The notes under the pieces are model-generated. The model made no database searches. It was not told the origin of the DNA and saw nothing but the letters and a program-made list of their open reading frames with translations. The translations under genes and the position numbers were made by a program. From NCBI GenBank assembly GCA_025403435.1, contig CM046331.1, positions 30,227,893 to 30,291,892 of the forward strand: a DNA stretch of 64,000 nucleotides. Reading direction: 5' to 3'. Of this stretch, positions 46,642-59,682 are shown in pieces; the first letter of the stretch is position 1, and the number at the start of each line of letters is the position of its first letter. Source of the DNA: Artocarpus heterophyllus. Its lineage: Eukaryota > Streptophyta > Magnoliopsida > Rosales > Moraceae.

Positions 46642-49112
46642 TCAGTCTTCAACGTCATGAGCGAAGGTACTAAACTCATCACTAGAGAAACTCAACCGAC
46701 TGACATCATTCTGCTGAACAATTGAGGTCAAAGCAGACTCTTCTTCTCCGTCACTAAAACAAAAACTGAACTGAAGGTCTTGCTGCATGACAACATTTTC
46801 TTTTGTAGCTAAACCTTGCAGATGGTCCAACAAGTCTGACTCCCCAAGCGTGTACGAAATATAACTTCTTCCTTGAACTCTGTAATAGAAAAGGCCCGAC
46901 GGTACGTGTTGAACCTTCCAATAATCTGAGCCCCCATTTGGCTGCATACTATGCACAAATTCGGTTGGCATGTCATAGTTTGACTTTTAGATTTCTTAGG
47001 ATGTTCAATGCCGGAGGAAACCTCGTTAAGTAGTGGGCTGGGTCCAATAGTTAAATCTTCAAGAATAGGCAGTGATCCTCTTTCTATCTCCATCATCCCT
47101 AGTCCATGCAACTCTTTCAAAACAAGTTGCTTGAGATGCAGAAAACTACCATCCTCAAAATGAAGTTGCTCACCATCATATGCTTGATGAAGCAAAAGAC
47201 ACTCCAAGTTGGGCAAAACCGCGAGGGCTTTAAGGGGTCAACTGCTAATCTTGCGAAACTTAAACCCAATATGCTTAGATTTTGGAGTGTCAAAATCCAA
47301 TCGGGCAACTTCTTAGATGACACTTCATGATGAGGCGTTCTAGAAAAGGTGGCAGTGTTGAAATGGATTTCAAATTGAAACTTCAAAGATTATCAGACGA
47401 ATATAAACTTAGGGATTCTAGGTGAGTCATCTTCTCAATCGAAGTATAGAGAGTGTTCACTATGCGGGCATCCAATTTTGAAATGCTCAGACATCTTAAC
47501 TGTCTCAACCTCAATTCTTTTATGACCCCAAATCAGCTACTTTGTGCTTCCACAGTCATTAGCGTTTGCAAGTTCTCCAATGATCCAATCCCATCCTTAA
47601 TCCTTGCTCCACGAATGGAACATGAGAGAACTTTGTCACTCTGAGAACTCAAAAAGTGTTGCAGTTTCCGGACCTTTCTGATATCAATTGATAGCTTACT
47701 AATTAGCGTATTTCTAAAATCAAGCATTTGTAGATTGAGTAGTAGACCCACAGACTTTGGAAGCTTCTTCAAATTCGTATTCCTTAAACTCAAGTACTTC
47801 AAGAAGAATAGGTATCCCCTTCCATTGGAAGATCATCTAATGGTGTATTTTTGAAATCCAACAACTATAGAAGTTTGAATCGTTCAAAAAAACTAACCGC
47901 CAAAGACTTTATCATTGTTGTTCAACAGTGAATTCCAAAGTATTTATTGCTACACTATAGATTGACAATCGGCGACTGTCAAAATCTACTAATAATGTAG
48001 AGTCTTTCTCTTCAAAGATCTGACAAATCTCAAATTGTTTGGCCTTTGATATTAGAATTTCATGCATGAAACCATTGACTCTAGACATTCTTCCAGGGCC
48101 GTCATACTTTGTGTGTGAGACTTGGACAAAGTTTCTATTTATGAGCTCATTCAAGTACCCTTAAGCAGCTTCCTCCAACGTCTTGCCAATATCTTCTTTG
48201 ACAAAACCCTCGGCGATCAACATCTTGAATAATCTTTGACCAGGAATCAGGAAGTCCTTGGGAAAGATACCAAAGTACACGAAGCATAGTCGAATATGGA
48301 AGCGCCGATCATCAAAACTCCACTGAGAGAATTGATGAAACGATTGAGTTAAGTCGGGAATTCTCTCTAAAACCTTCGTTGAAATGGTTTAGCATCACTT
48401 CCCATTCAGACACAATGTTCATTTTGGTAGAAAGAAAACCAGCAATGGCCTTAATTACAAGGGGCAAGCCATGGCGCCTTTTGACAATACCAAGTAACAA
48501 CTCCGATAACTCATGTGGACAATTACCATGCTCAAATTTAAAAGCCTTATTATGAAATAACTCACAAGCCATTTCCTTAGAAAGAGGTTGTAGACACTTC
48601 AAAATATCACAACAAGCAGCAGTTGTATTGTTACGTGTTGTGATGATTATCCTACTACCATTATTACCATCCAGAAAGGCATCATTCATAACTTCCCAAA
48701 AATATGATTCCCAAACATCGTCAAAAACAATTAGATACCTCTCTGTCAACAAATGTTGCTTCAAGCGACTAATTAGCTCTGGCTCTTGCATCATGTCCAT
48801 TTCCTCCTTACTAAAAGTATCCATCTTTGCTGATCATCTGTAATAAATGCCTGAGCAGATTCTTGAAGTTTCATGATTGTGACACATTGATCCAAGCATG
48901 AAAATCAAAGTGTCGTTGAACATCTTCACTCTGGTAGACAATACTTGCAATGAAATCACCAAGCGTGTGGATTGTTCTCCAATCAAGTTATTCGTTAAGT
49001 TTAGACTCTTGTTGTCTCTTTCGGCCTCTCGGAACAAATCTGCTTTATCTGTTAGCAAGCGTAGCACCTTGTCAACGGCATAAATCGCTGTACTCGCAGC
49101 TTCCATCTTCAC
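46642..49112 (-). pseudogene. Tandem duplicate CC-NB-LRR pseudogene
   Basis: Same gene as at 42.1-45.1 kb, in the same orientation, reduced to fragments. Coiled-coil start (49112-49020), then a deletion removing most of the coiled coil and the P-loop: the reading goes from a conserved RLVISL straight into unrelated frame. NB-ARC part (48824-48312) keeps YLIVFDDVW, GSRIIITTRN and GLPL. A TAA at 48161-48163 and frame changes separate it from 48154-47912, 47802-47533, 47386-47117, 47216-46809 and 46971-46642 (LRR and C-terminus). Several shifts and stops, so it cannot make a full receptor. The 3' flanking homology extends to about 46108, matching 41545 onward, so the duplicated unit was at least about 3.5 kb. 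Confidence 0.88.
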
Positions 49113-49159
49113 TATTCAAGAGGCTAAGAATTTTGCCGATTGTTTCCTATGGTTTGCAG

Positions 49160-49980
49160 CCGTTGACTTCTGTTGTCTTTCCCTTCTTTCTTTATCTCCG
49201 GGTATGGCTTGCCCCTGGCCGTGTTGAACGTTTCTACAATGAATTTACATTTGCAGACCTGTCCATAGACCATATGTGCATACAACGAGCGCAAAAGATT
49301 AAGAGGAAAATAAAACGATTAAATCTAATGGTAATTTCCTTTGACGAGGTCCTTGCACATAAAATAAGTTACATCAGACTTGCTGGAACTTATTTTATTC
49401 CAACTTATAGATTTATCAACAATACCAGAAGTTTTCAATTTCTGAATAATGGCAAGTTTATTCTGGTTATTTTATTTGAAAGGACCATAATATCAACACC
49501 AAAGGAATTATTACCATGGCTCCCAGCAGCAGAGACGGAGTCACACACGGACATTTATGAGTTTTTGAAGTTTGAAGAACGAAAACTTTTATGGTGTCGG
49601 GAGAAAAATTCTGAGACATCAAACTGTGAATTTAAGTTAAAATTTACAAATTTCGAACATTAGAGTTAAGTAAAGTTAAGTAAGTATGTATTTGTAAATT
49701 TTGAATAAATATGATATATTGTAAATTTATGTTGGAACTTGCAAACTTCAAACACCGAAGTTGTAAAAGTTACAATAAACCTATGAATCGACACTATGCC
49801 GTGAAGGCACCCTAGAACAAAAGATCTAACAGGGCCAATCTTCTTGCCTCAGATTTTGGTATGTTTTTTGGACAATCTAATCTACGATTTTGTATGTTTG
49901 GATCTTTGCCTCTTCTTTTTATTGTTAGTATTTTATGACAATCTAATCTCTGGTGACCTTGGGTTTCGTACTTCCTAATA
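49160..49980. other. Intergenic, no gene seen
   Basis: A plus-strand 237-codon ORF (48950-49663) begins antisense to the NLR pseudogene and has no recognisable domain. I treat it as chance. Confidence 0.45.
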
Positions 49981-51130
49981 TCCGATCAACGATCCGAAAC
50001 CACCTTCTGACTTGTGTTTCAACATCCCGAACACAATGGTGCCCTCCGTTTGAGCTAATTCCACTTCATTGAAAATCATCTAAACCAACTGCACGTAGAT
50101 TGAGGCGACACAGACTATAGTAACGGAGTCTGAAATGACATTTTTAGCAATGTGTGATCTTTAAGTAGCAATCTTAGTCACCCACGGTCGCTCTAGGACC
50201 ACTGTGTAGATGTTTCTTGGACTATAGGAACGATGAGATACATTTGGACCTGCTTAGCTCGGAGTCCAGGTAAGTAAGAATCTCGTTTACAATATGAACA
50301 GATTTTAAATAAATTATTCTACATGTTTTCATAAATATATTTTGAGATGCATGATCAGTGATTTGTCACGTCGTGTTACCTTATAATGTGTTGTTATGTT
50401 ATGATATAATTATAATTTATTATGTTCATGCCATGCCATGTCATGCTATGTTGTCATTATGTCATGATGAATATATGATATATGCAATAATATATTACAT
50501 TGTTTAGTCACTTTCAAGTTAAGCACGTTTACAAGTTATGATTTATGATTTATGAAATTGTGATGCTATGTAGTAACATGTCATACTACATACACACAAT
50601 AAAATAAAATGACATTGATAAGACAAGTTAAGGGTATCGTACCAACTTCTCAATCTACGAGGAGGCTTCAATACAGTCCTGTACAATTCATGATCTTGGT
50701 GCTGTTAGGGACCTTACGAATCCTGACTTCCCGAAGATCGCATGCAACTAGTACGATCACTTGAGCCCAATTAATAAGATAAGTTAAAACTTAAATAATT
50801 AGGCATAAAACAAGTTGATAAGCAAGCATAAAATGTTCATGTATGTTTTTATTTAAATGATTTTAATTATGTTTTGCGAGTCTAATTTCCTCCTTTTTGA
50901 GCAGAAGTTCATTTAAGTATGTTTATGCTATAGGTAATAAACCTGTCAGCGACACTTGGTAGACAGTGGTGAGCGGCAAAGAAATGGTAGAGAGGTAAAT
51001 AGATAACGCTCATATAAATGTAATATTTCCACATTTTTAAGTTAGGAAATTATGTATATTTTTATTTTTCAAAAATTATGTATATATAAATAAGTAAATA
51101 AAATTACGTAATTATGTCTTAAAAAACTGA
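49981..51130 (+). mobile_element. Decayed LTR-like sequence
   Basis: Features in the order seen in long plant gypsy LTRs: GACCTGCTTAGCTCGGAGTCCAGGTAAGT (about 50247), GTATCGTACCAACTTCTCAA with CTAGTACGATCAC (about 50634-50760), and a CTCCTTTTTGAGCAGAAGTTCA segment followed by GGTGAGCGGCAAAGAAATGG (about 50890-50990). Simple ATGCCATGCCATGTCATG repeats lie at about 50428. No termini or ORF found. Confidence 0.4.
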
Positions 51131-51189
51131 GGTTGTACAACCTTGGTCTAGAGAATTTTAAGATTTGAAAATATTGCAGTGGGAAATGT

Positions 51190-52285
51190 GACAAATACAC
51201 GAAAATTTTCAAGTAAAGAAATTATAAAATTATTTAGAATTAGAAATGTTTATAAGAGTTTTACGTTAAATTAAGAAATGATTTTAATGAATATATTTTA
51301 TGAAATTTATTATTATAAAAAGATTATGCTTTAATAAACTAATATGTTAGACTTAAGTGAATAAATTATAAGAAATTATTACTCTGTTAACTTTAAAAAA
51401 GAACAAGTTTTAAGAAATCAATATGTTAATGTTAAGATAATATATTATAAGAAGAGTATAAAGATAATTTAAGGAAGGATTTAAAAGCATTAAAAATAGG
51501 AATTTATAATGATATTTAATTTAGAATTATTTTAGATATAATAACATATAAATTAAGAAATGTTTTAAAAGAAATAGTTTCAAATAATTATCTTTATGTT
51601 CAAAAGAAAAGATTTGAGGAATTATTGTTATTTTATTTTAAGAAATTAATGTATGATGTACCTAAAGAATTAAGTATTTAGAAATTATGATTATATTAAA
51701 ACGTAATAATTACTATTACGTTATTATTATGTTTAAAGAAATCAATATTTTCTTTAAAAGAAATATTTTACCAAATCATTATCAAGGTTTTGTTTTAGAG
51801 AAAAAAAATATTCTACAATTTAAATACTTTATGTTAAAATATGTTTAAGTTTAAAATTATGTAGTTAAGTAACGACCATGTAGGTAAAGTCATTACAGTA
51901 AGAAATTATAACGTTTAATTTTTTGAAATGTTTTTAAAAGTTTATTTGATTTTAAGACAAATGTTTAAAAGAAACACTTTTGAATAATTATTTTTATATT
52001 TTAAAAGAAAATGCTTTAATTTAGAAATGTTTTAGTAATAAATGTTTCTTAATTTAACTTTAGAAATGTAATTAAAAGAAAAGTTTTAAGAAATAATTAT
52101 TATACTAAAACATAATTATTATTATTACGCTATTATTACATTTTAAGAAATCGATATTCCTTTGAAAAAAATATTCTCGAAAATCATTATAAAGATTTTG
52201 TTGTAAACTATGTTTAAATTTACAATCATGTAATTTGAGTAACGGCTACGTAAGTATGATCATTATAAGAGTCGTTACAACTTTT
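51190..52285. repeat. AT-rich DNA with two copies of a block of about 200 bp
   Basis: 51690-51892 and 52085-52279 share AAACGTAATAATTATTATTACGTTATTATTA-like, AGAAATCAATATTCCTTT-like and GTAACGRCYAYGTA..ATTACA-like sequence. The right copy ends GAGTCGTTACAA, whose reverse strand, TTGTAACGACTC, looks like an LTR start, so the element may run on the minus strand. Confidence 0.45.
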
Positions 52286-53690
52286 TCAATACTTACCGAA
52301 AAAAATTGCCTTCTTTTTATTTAAGCTTTTTTCTCCCTTCTTTCTCTCTCTCTCTCTCTTTTCAAATTAAAGAATGTTCTTACCTCCGTCACCATTATCG
52401 TATGCTACAATCTCGACAGAAAAAATAAAAATAAAAATAAAAAAAATAAAAACAATTTTTTCAAGAAGATTAAGTGAACAACTTGGGTTAATTATTGTAG
52501 ATCAAAAAATTGTAGACTACTAATAATCTCGCTACCTCTCACCATCCTGTTCACCGATTATATATCATCCTAGTAGCAGCTCAACTATCTTTTTCTTAGT
52601 AAAGTTTTTTCCATTTGTATTAATCAGCTCTGAGCTATTTTACTAGTTTTTCTTGTTTGTAATTTGGCTCTTTCTAACAAGATCATCAAAAGGGCAGAAA
52701 GTTGACTTAATTTTGGCTCTTTTTACCATGTCGTCCATAAATCAGAGATTGAAATCAAAATAATATGAGATTTTCTCATAATTTCATCCCACCAAATAAG
52801 CTAATTTTTCCTGTGTAGCTATACTTCCGTTTTCTTCCTGGTTACTCATCACATTCAGATTTTTTTTTTCCGTTAAAAATTAAAGAAAACAGGGGAAAAA
52901 CAGAGTCAAAACAGGGCTCCTTATCATCTAAACGTTATTTCTTTGCCAAATTATGGCTTCCGCAATGTCATCTAATCACAACTTTCCACCACAACATGAA
53001 CTGTATTGAAAATGTTTTTTATTCAAAAACTCGGAATTGCAATATCTACAAAAAACAAAAAAAAAAAAAGCAAAAAAAAAAAAAGAGGAAAAGAGAACAA
53101 AGAGGTTTAACATGGTTCGGTATTATGCCTACATCCACGGACTAGGAAAAAATAGAGTGATTCACATAAACAACAGTATGAATGAGCTTCATTTAGGTAC
53201 ACATTGCAAATCACGTAAACAGATAAATTACCCAATACTAAAATCATTATTTTTATAATATAAAATTAAATACAAATAAAGTATTAATAAAGATTCTTTC
53301 CTTAATGCCATTAATTAAGAGGGTTCATAATACTACAAATTTCAGCAAGCAACAAACACTCCTGCAGAGAAGGAGATCAGATTCATGGCGGACATATATT
53401 TAATACAAACGGAGAGCAAACAAGGTTCTGTTTTAAAGATAATTAATTATTATAACCTGCAAAGACAAAGAGAAAGATTAAAAAAAAAGTTCAGAGAATA
53501 ATAAGTATGGACATATACGCATTTGATATGTATCAAGAATATTTGTAATTTAAAGTAGAAATACTAAGCAAATACAAAGAGTAAAGTAATCTGACTTCCA
53601 TACTGTTGATGTATAAAAACAAAAGCCGACTTATAAAGACATTGCGCCACCCACTCAACAAGTTTCCCTTTTGAAATGTAAGCCCAAGTC
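52286..53690. other. Intergenic; one retroelement-like motif
   Basis: Contains (CT)n at about 52338-52360, poly-A tracts near 53056, and AGGTTTAACATGGTTCGGTA.. with CCTACATCCACGGACTAGG at about 53102-53145, a phrase typical of some plant copia LTRs. No gene supported. Confidence 0.4.
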
Positions 53691-53947
53691 ATTAGAAGTC
53701 TAAATTATACTTGGTTACAATTTACAAGGATAAGAATTTAAAAAAAAAAAAAAATTCCAGTTCATGTAAAGCCAATGCTGTAACTTAACTACAACAAAAC
53801 CACAGTTAAAGTTCTCTGAATATCCCTGCCAAACACTAAACACACACCAAAACGCTAGTGTTTTTGCTTTGTTCGTACTAAACATGTTAAGAGTAAAAGT
53901 AATTGGGAAGGCAAAAGTGTACCTGTGAGGAGCAAACAGAAGTAAAA

Positions 53948-54136
53948 TTAAGGTTTGCCGTACTTCTGTCTCAGTCGTTCTTTTACGAAATCGTTTCGAG
54001 CTTTGATTCGAGCTTGTTGAGGCGCAACATTGACATAAGAGAGATGCAGGCCAAGAGCAAAAAGGGCAGCTCCAGTGAGGAAACCTCCAACAGTCATGGC
54101 AAACTTCTTTGGGGTAGACGGAAAGCACATCGACAT
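53948..54136 (-). CDS. 62-aa single-pass membrane microprotein, unknown function
   Basis: Reads MSMCFPSTPKKFAMTVGGFL and on to KYGKP before the stop. One hydrophobic span (about 15-33, Gly/Ala/Leu-rich) is followed by a strongly basic, Arg/Lys-rich amphipathic tail. The short N-terminus has no cleavable signal peptide. The start is chosen at 54136 because the AG acceptor TTCATTAG lies just upstream (54156) and the frame above it is T-rich intron. A donor CAG|GTATGATCC at 54737 gives a 5'UTR intron. The layout suggests a small mitochondrial or ER membrane protein. I cannot name the family. An unbroken short ORF with good splice signals and typical protein composition argues that it is real. 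Confidence 0.7.
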   Translation of the reverse strand: MSMCFPSTPKKFAMTVGGFLTGAALFALGLHLSYVNVAPQQARIKARNDFVKERLRQKYGKP

Positions 54137-54155
54137 TTTTTCCCCCTCTTTAAAC

Positions 54156-54737
54156 CTAATGAAGCCAAAAATAGAAAAGAAGAAAAATTTGTAAACACAA
54201 CCCCACATTTCACCATACAATTACAAACTCTGAAGCATCATAGATCACTATATTCCCATCGGAAAATCTCAAAGAAACCTGCACAAGATGCATACAAGGG
54301 TGCAAAGTAACTTTCATTGATACTTTATACGTGTAAAACATTTATCCCTTTCATGTGAGCCTACGTTTAATCCAGTCCTTCTCTGGTGGCTATTCCCACC
54401 AGTAGTTCACGTTGTTCAGCCGTCAGATCTGGTCAAAATCTTTTTTTTTTTTTTTACAGTTCTTACGTCTAAAGAACAAATACCTACAGGTAAGTTTCTT
54501 TTTCAGTAACTATCGGAGAAATCTCCAAGTTTAATCACCATCTGCGAATAACAAGAAAACCCATATGCAATAAATCACAAATCTTTCTGGGTGGCATTTT
54601 ATCATACACTTAGGAGACACTTCTATTTTATCACACACTTATAAGCATTCTTCTATAAGAAACGTAAATGCCCACGAAGACTTATCATTCATTGGATCGG
54701 AAAACGACAACATTAATGATAAAGTTGAGGATCATAC
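54156..54737 (-). other. 5'UTR intron of the 62-aa microprotein gene
   Basis: Donor at 54737-54736 (CAG|GTATGA) and acceptor ending at 54156 (CATTAG). The upstream noncoding exon runs from 54738 to roughly 54860. Confidence 0.5.
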
Positions 54738-54869
54738 CTGAGAAAGCGACGCTTTTGGGAGATTAGAAGCTGAAAAGGAGTGGATTTTTTGATTGAGAAC
54801 AGAGATATTTCTATTACTTTGAAATTGGGATCTTCAACTACGATTGTACTGCAAGCAAAAGTTCTGTTA

Positions 54870-55496
54870 TGAATCGAACTGTGAATCTTATGATCTGATT
54901 ACCGAGAGACGAAATATGAATTTGCCCATAACGTAAATTTGTGTTGAGGGTTGAGGGCATTTTATAATTTGCCTTCCTGACAAACGACGCTATGTTGATT
55001 GTCGTATGTCACAAAGATGGAAAAATATGATAATGCCACGTTCTGTTACATTTTTAAATCCAGTTACAAAAACGGCTAAAATTGGAAAATGAAAAAATGG
55101 CGTAAAAAATAAATAAATTCGTGGGTAATATAATGAAATTAAAATGAGAAAAGACAAACGTGGAGAAACATGTAATTTGATATATGATACATAAAGAATT
55201 ATCCGATAAGATGTGAAAAGAATACTCCATTAGTATGATTTGTTTTTAACTGCCAGATTTCATAATAAATTAAGAATAATATAACAATTAATTGAAATTG
55301 ATAAAATCAAACGGTTTAGAAAAATATTAAGAAAATTTTCCCCCGTAAAATTCTCCACCATGCGACATCTTTCCTTGTTCACTCTTCCTCCGAATTAAAG
55401 AGGAAGATTTTTAGGAGAATTATGTATAAACCAATATGCAAATCTAAGAATTCTAAAGTGAAATTGCCATTCCATATTGACGCATGTAAGATATTA
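54870..55496. other. Intergenic, no gene seen
   Basis: AT-rich, nothing supported. Confidence 0.5.
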
Positions 55497-55642
55497 AGTT
55501 TGATAGGACGGTATTGACCACTAACTCAGTTATAAACAGTGTAAAATTCTCATATGCTATAATAAAATGAAAAAAATAAATCATGCTATAATAAAAACAG
55601 TTCTAACCAATGATTCTAACCAACATGTCAAACATCATTCTC
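55497..55642 (+). mobile_element. MITE family 1, diverged copy
   Basis: GTTTGATAGGACGGTATT start, CTCAGTTATAAACAGTGTAAAATTCTCATATGCTATAATAA-like core and CAACATGTCAAACATCATTC end. Confidence 0.6.
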
Positions 55643-56040
55643 GTAGAAAAACGGTACATGATCTTCAAAACAGCACAATACATACTTCTAAACCATACAA
55701 AGATTCTAAAAAAAAGACAAAAATAAGATTAATCTCTAGAAAAAGGACGTGAATAAGTATCTTATTTTGTATTCCAAATATTATGCTCAAAGTTTGATCT
55801 GTTCCATGTTTTATGGTACAACAAGAGAGCCGTGTTAGGATAAAAGAATTAAGTATTGAAGCCTCAAGCTGTTGTCAACCTATATGATATAAGATGGAAA
55901 AGAAAATAAATGAAAAAAATGATGTTGGACATTTGATAAAATACACGACATTGTAATGACCTATCTTATCTCTCACTGATTGGGACCACTCATTTTAGTT
56001 ATTCACCAAACTTTCCCCAAAATGCCCATTTAAGTAACAA
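55643..56040. other. Spacer downstream of XYLT
   Basis: No gene. The XYLT 3'UTR probably occupies the part next to 56243. Confidence 0.45.
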
Positions 56041-56243
56041 ACAAGGCCACCTCTTTATCTGCATTCCTTGAAAGCCTCCTCCTCAGTTTCAAGTTTTCTG
56101 CACCAACTGTTAGAATCCGGAATCCCAATCGAAGACATTTCATGTTCTTTGGCATTTATGCCCGAGAATCTAAGCAAGATCGTTTCATTTCGGTTTCCAT
56201 AATAAAATATGGACAAATATTTAGCCAAATACCTAATCACTTA

Positions 56244-59200
56244 TCAACATCCAAGGCTTCTAATTATGCTGCTAAGTGTCTCGATGACAACCTGCGGATC
56301 GGCAACTGATCCGTCGAGATTAATGGCATGGTAATCCAACCCTTTCCACATCGCGATCAACTGAAAATGAGGCCGTCGAAATTGGCTGCTAATGATCTCC
56401 AAAACTACTGTTTTGGGCAACGCGGAGACAATGTGCGTGAGACCAGCACCATGTGCACCAATAATGACATGAGCATCCTGAATAGCCAGGACTTGTTCCT
56501 TCATGGACATGTGAGCAAACAATCCATTCACAAGGTTTATTCTGCAATCTTTGTGATTTGATGCCCAACCTTTTAATGAATTAAACACGTCTTCTTCGTT
56601 GCTAAGCCTCGACTCAACCTTACCACCATGACGGGGATGGGCCAAGTAGTCTTCTCGTCGAACAAAGAGGACGTTGTAACCTGAGACCGGCCTTTCAATC
56701 CGATGTCTATTTACTGGGAACTGAAAGGCAGCTCTTATCATTTCACCAAACTCAGATAACCGAGCAGTTTTTTTGTCGTCAGGGTGTTGCCATAGATCTT
56801 GTGCTGATGTACCCTGACATCTTATTTCTTCAGACAGACCCTTGAATAAAGCGGTTTCGTATCCTAAAGGTGAAAGAACCACGTGACGAAAACAAACAGG
56901 ACCAGTAAAGTTCTTGGCATATCTGAGGCTAGAAAACAATGCTCCCCATGTTTCTTCCAAGGGTGCCTGAAAAGATTATACACCAGAGAAAGACCAGACC
57001 AGCAATATTAGACACCAAACCGAGACTTGTTCAAATTTCAGAAAAGACAAGCATAATTAAAAAAAATCAAACAATTGAATGTGAAGTCGCATAGGGTGAA
57101 AAACAAACTGAGAGACCAGCAATCTTTGACCGGTACATCTCACAATCTCAAGCTTACTCCATCCTATGTTCGAGAACTAGTTGTTAAGGCAAACACATTA
57201 CCAAACAAGCAAACATGATAAGAACTCAGCTTTCATGTCTCATTACCTACAGATCTTCTACCCCTTTTTTTTACTCCAAATATTCATAAATATGTAGCAT
57301 TTATGCTAAGGAATCTCCTTAGAAAAATCAAGGCGTTGATAGTCGTTCATAAATGAAAGCGAATTGCATCAGATCAAGATCAAGTTTTCTACTTGTTAGC
57401 ATCCCCACAAGACTTGCTCAAAATCAAAGTCGTCCTTGTTGCCAAACTCTTAACAACCTTGAAAAAGTTATCATTTTTTTTGGTACATTGGCTTGCTCCA
57501 CAATAAATTACATGACAACTAGATTCGGACTTTTGAGCTCTAGATATTAGCTAATGTTAATCAAACATTTGTTTTTGTTAATCAACCAAAAAAAACCATT
57601 TGATCCATACTATAGCAATAAAACATAGGATTATGCACACATACCCTACAGTGCCCGTCTAAAAACACCAGATGAGGCCGATTTGGCAAGCCGGTGACTC
57701 TTGAAGCCACATAAGCACTATACCAATCCGTAACAGTGTGAAAAAGATTTGCATATTCAAAGCGTGTAACCAGAAGTGTTGGCTCCTCAATCCACTGCAA
57801 ATAGAAAAACTCTTCCACGTCAGGACCTCAAAAAAGCAGAACAATAACCACAGAAACCATAGCAAGCAGAATTTAAGCTCATGAATACAATTTCAATAGG
57901 CACAAATTCAAGTTTATCTCATTTACTTCAGAAACTTCCCTATATGGTTTAGATCCCAGCATGTAGCGGATAATAAGCACAAATTGCCCCATCTCATCTG
58001 CTTCAATAACGTTTAAAAAAAAAAGAAGATAGAACAACGTATATATGTTTTAAATCCCTGCATTTAGCAAATAATAAGACTACATCTATGGCATAAAAGT
58101 AAATTCCAATAATCAGGAACTTAAAAACTTAATCATCTTTCATTTAATTCATCAGCTAATGATCCAGATCAACAAAAACCCTAAGGATTTCATGTGGAAG
58201 GCTCAAATTAGGTGAGTTCCAAACTTTAAGAGAAGACTGAATCAACTTCCACCTAATGGGAAACTCAAAACTTCATCTCTTTCCGAATACAAGTTCTCGG
58301 AGAATCAAATGTGTAAAACTTCCACACACAAGGCTTTTGAACTTTAAAATGACAATTTTCACCACCCAACAACAAACCGAAGCGGTTAAATCAGTAAAGT
58401 TTCAAACTTTAAACCAAAATTCAACACAATCCCAGATACCAATCACCACCAAACAACAAAAGCAAACCTTTCGAACAGTGAAGTTTTGAAATTTAATTGA
58501 AATCAGCATAAGCTCAAAAACCAATCATCACCAATCAACAAACAAAAACCTTCAGAACAGGAAAAGTTTCGTACTTTAATTGCTGAATTCAAGAGAAACC
58601 ACGAAAAGTTTTGAACTTTAATTCTAGAATGCAACATAAACCCAGAAACCAATCACCACCAAAGAACAAACACAAACCACAAACTAGTAAAGATTTGAAT
58701 GTTGAATTGCAGAATTCAGCACCAACCCAAAAACCAATAATCACCAAAGAACAAACACAAAACATCAAGTAAGAAACTTTTGAATTTTAACACCTGAATT
58801 CATCATAAACCCAAAAACCAATCACCACCAAAGAACAAACACAGACAATCAAGTTACGAAAGTTTTGAACTTTAAAACCAGAATTCGCCACAAACCCAAT
58901 AATAAATTATAAAATAAAATAAAATAAAATAAACCAACCTCCTGGCACTCAAACTCTCTAGCAGGAACAACCCAAGCAGAAGCAATCAATCCCCTCATAG
59001 TATGCTTCCAAACACCACCTTTTGGCACAATCTCATTCAAAACCTCTTCACTCACAAGCTTTTTCTTCTTCTTATTTTCTCTCTCTTCATCACCACCATT
59101 AATCTGAAAAGCCCCATCTTCAAACTCCGGCAGCTCCTCCTCCTCCGACCTCCCCATGACCTCTTCCAAGCTCTCCCCACCCCTCGACATCCTCACCTTC

Positions 59201-59613
59201 TCAGGCGCCATTCTGATCGCCCCACCTTCGCAGACCGAGCTCCTGAGGGTCCCACTGAACCAGCACCTAAACCATCCGGAGTTTGGCCCTTGTGGGCCCA
59301 TCAGATCGACTTTGCGAGTGAAGCCGTTGCCGAAGTAGGCCTCGCAGGAACCAAGGGGAGGTGGGTTTTGGGTCTCGGACCATGGGAGGTACGAGGGAAG
59401 GATTGGCCATGGCTTTGAGTATGTGAACTTGGATTGCCTGTTATGGTGGTTTTGGTTATGGTTGTTCAAGGTTAAGGAAATATGGTGATTTGGGTGGTTG
59501 TTGCTGCTGTTGCTGTTGTTTGTGTGAGAGAAGAAGTAAAGGAAGAGATAGATAGAGTTGAGGAAGAAGAAGAAGAGAACGATCTTGACCAGCCTCGCTT
59601 TTTTTCTGTTCAT
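56244..59613 (-). CDS. XYLT: Golgi beta-1,2-xylosyltransferase of N-glycans (GT61), 515 aa
   Basis: Transfers xylose from UDP-xylose to the core beta-mannose of N-glycans (EC 2.4.2.38) in the Golgi. Exons on the minus strand: 59613-58939, 57794-57645, 56966-56244, both introns GT-AG and phase 0, giving the three-exon structure known for this gene. Type II topology: MNRKKARLVK, one membrane span (about 10-28), then an Asn/His/Ser-rich stem. Recognised blocks: PWPILPSYLPW, YFGNGFTRKVD, VMGRSEEEELPEFEDGAF, EEPTLLVTRFEYANLFHTVT, DWYSAYVASRVTGLPNRP, FVRREDYLAHPRHGGKV, LVNGLFAHMSMKEQV and the GT61 signature GAHGAGLTHIVSALP. It ends SLGC. Length is close to the Arabidopsis enzyme (534 aa). All expected blocks are intact, so it should be active. 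Confidence 0.95.
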
Positions 59614-59636
59614 GGCGGTCTAAAGCTCTTCTCTCT

Positions 59637-59682
59637 TTGTCTCTCTCTCTCGCTTTTTTTCTGTTTTTTTTTTTTTTTTGGC
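59637..59682. repeat. CT-rich leader and poly-T tract at the XYLT 5' end
   Basis: (CT)n with a 17-T run, immediately upstream of the XYLT ATG; probably its 5'UTR. Confidence 0.6.

Noticed and set aside
48950..49663. 237-codon plus-strand ORF
   Set aside because: Starts antisense to the NLR pseudogene, has no recognisable domain or splice context, and its composition is like translated intergenic DNA.
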